Of a DNA stretch of 64,000 bases, positions 63,485 through 64,000 are shown one piece after another (position 1 is the first letter of the stretch; every line of letters begins with the position of its first letter). The translations under genes were made by a program, and so were the position numbers. The stretch is from Desertimonas flava (GTDB taxonomy: Bacteria; Actinomycetota; Acidimicrobiia; Acidimicrobiales; Ilumatobacteraceae), in assembly GCF_003426815.1 (NCBI RefSeq), contig NZ_QKYK01000008.1:124001-188000 (forward strand). Direction: 5' to 3'. The notes below the pieces were generated by a model. The model did not search any database, was not told the origin of the DNA, and worked only from the letters and a program-made list of their open reading frames with translations.

Positions 63485-63932
63485 GGACGCGCGAGACCTC
63501 GTACTCGACGCCGTCGGTGGCGATGCGGCCGCGGGCGACGAACAGCGAGCGGTGCAGCCACGCGTACTGCTCGGCGCCGCACTCGAAGCGTGGCTCGACG
63601 CGGAAGTACTGGTCGTCCCACGTCGTCTCCTTGTCGGGGCTGGCCAGCGCCGCCGAGACGGCATCGTTCACCTCGAGGAGTCCGGTGTAGGAGACGAAGA
63701 TCGTGGAGCGATCGTCGGTGACGATCTGCAGCCGCACGTCGACGCGTGCGAACCCGTCACCGTTGGCGAGCGCCCAGTCGGCGCCCGGTCCGACGACGCT
63801 GCCGTTGAGCCGCTCGCCGCGCACCCACCCGCCGGACACGCCGGCGACGACCCGCCCGCCGTAGGGCCCGGCGCCGATGACGTGGCGATCCCCGAGCGTC
63901 GGGTGGATCGTGAACTCGTACTGCAGCTCCAT
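63480..63932 (-). CDS. DUF3237-family protein
   Basis: A 150-residue beta-barrel protein. The start MELQYEFTIHPTLGDRHVIG leads to GGRVVAGVSGGWVRGERLNG and ALANGDGFARVDVRLQIVTDD, then SYTGLLEVND, ending YFRVEPRFECGAEQYAWLHR and SLFVARG. The G-x-x-x-G-x-G turn and the E-Q-Y-A-W-L motif are typical of DUF3237. Family genes are frequent in aromatic and steroid-like degradation loci of actinobacteria, which fits the SDR-AhpD operon on the other strand, though no reaction is established. The ATG has an AGGAGAA ribosome site. Confidence 0.85.
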   Translation of the reverse strand: MELQYEFTIHPTLGDRHVIGAGPYGGRVVAGVSGGWVRGERLNGSVVGPGADWALANGDGFARVDVRLQIVTDDRSTIFVSYTGLLEVNDAVSAALASPDKETTWDDQYFRVEPRFECGAEQYAWLHRSLFVARGRIATDGVEYEVSRVL

Positions 63933-63965
63933 CGGTTCTCCTGTCGTCGCCCACCTGGCGTCTGA

Positions 63966-63981
63966 CTGTCCGTTCGTTCAG
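63966..63981. promoter_or_regulatory. imperfect palindrome upstream of the DUF3237 gene
   Basis: CTG-tc-CG-tt-CG-tt-CAG has symmetric outer CTG/CAG and two CG steps at equal spacing. It lies 33 bases upstream of the ATG at 63,932, a normal place for a TetR-type operator. The window ends too soon to see the regulator gene. Confidence 0.3.
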
Positions 63982-64000
63982 CCCAACTCTTGCCGGACGG

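Overview
The window is GC-rich, gene-dense DNA with many GTG starts and many 4-base ATGA/GTGA gene overlaps. It carries F420-type luciferase-like oxidoreductases, a bacterial Ku, the GlgE alpha-glucan pathway with a TreS-maltokinase fusion, twin-arginine and IPETG surface proteins, and several genes that look leaderless (a TANNNT box 6-8 bases before the start codon). Together these point to an actinobacterium. A marine or soil Acidimicrobiia (Ilumatobacter-like) genome is my best guess, but that is inference. I saw no rRNA, tRNA, CRISPR array or complete insertion sequence.

Bases 1-17,051 are a surface polysaccharide locus. It starts with the end of a CapF/FnlB-type reductase and an FnlC-type 2-epimerase (UDP-L-FucNAc route). 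Next come three GT4 glycosyltransferases, an ABC exporter of the flippase type, an FkbM methyltransferase, a hexapeptide acyltransferase, an O-antigen ligase/polymerase-like membrane protein and a WbpM/CapD-like 4,6-dehydratase. A Wzz-Wzc type tyrosine autokinase, a LytR_C protein, an IPETG surface protein, a frameshifted 2-epimerase remnant and a WbpA/WecC-type dehydrogenase close the locus. The central part is visibly less GC-biased than its flanks, as expected for an exchanged cassette.

Bases 17,138-21,689 encode a type II topoisomerase pair (parE-parC). Bases 22,199-29,306 form a tightly coupled glgE - treS/mak - glgB operon that makes alpha-glucan from trehalose. Bases 29,452-45,698 are housekeeping and accessory genes: an SDR, GNAT enzymes, LLM oxidoreductases, Ku, an ArsR-AHSA1-DHFR-like operon, a low-molecular-weight phosphatase, VOC proteins, a phosphotransferase, a methyltransferase, and a divergent STAS / anti-sigma kinase pair. 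This stretch also holds a 166-bp palindromic element and a triplicated 25-bp hairpin repeat.

Bases 45,873-58,762 hold the most unusual content. A four-gene translationally coupled operon encodes a lone receiver, a membrane-anchored HEAT-repeat protein, a processive GT2 polysaccharide synthase and a multi-domain histidine kinase. It is followed by a Tat-exported transglutaminase-like protein that lacks the usual cysteine, and by a 1,871-residue secreted protein with PPC-like repeats, a discoidin-like region and two VWA domains. The last part has small secreted and membrane proteins and an SDR-SDR-unknown-AhpD-like catabolic operon facing a DUF3237 gene. At least four gene ends share a family of hairpins related to GGTGCC-N-GGCACC.
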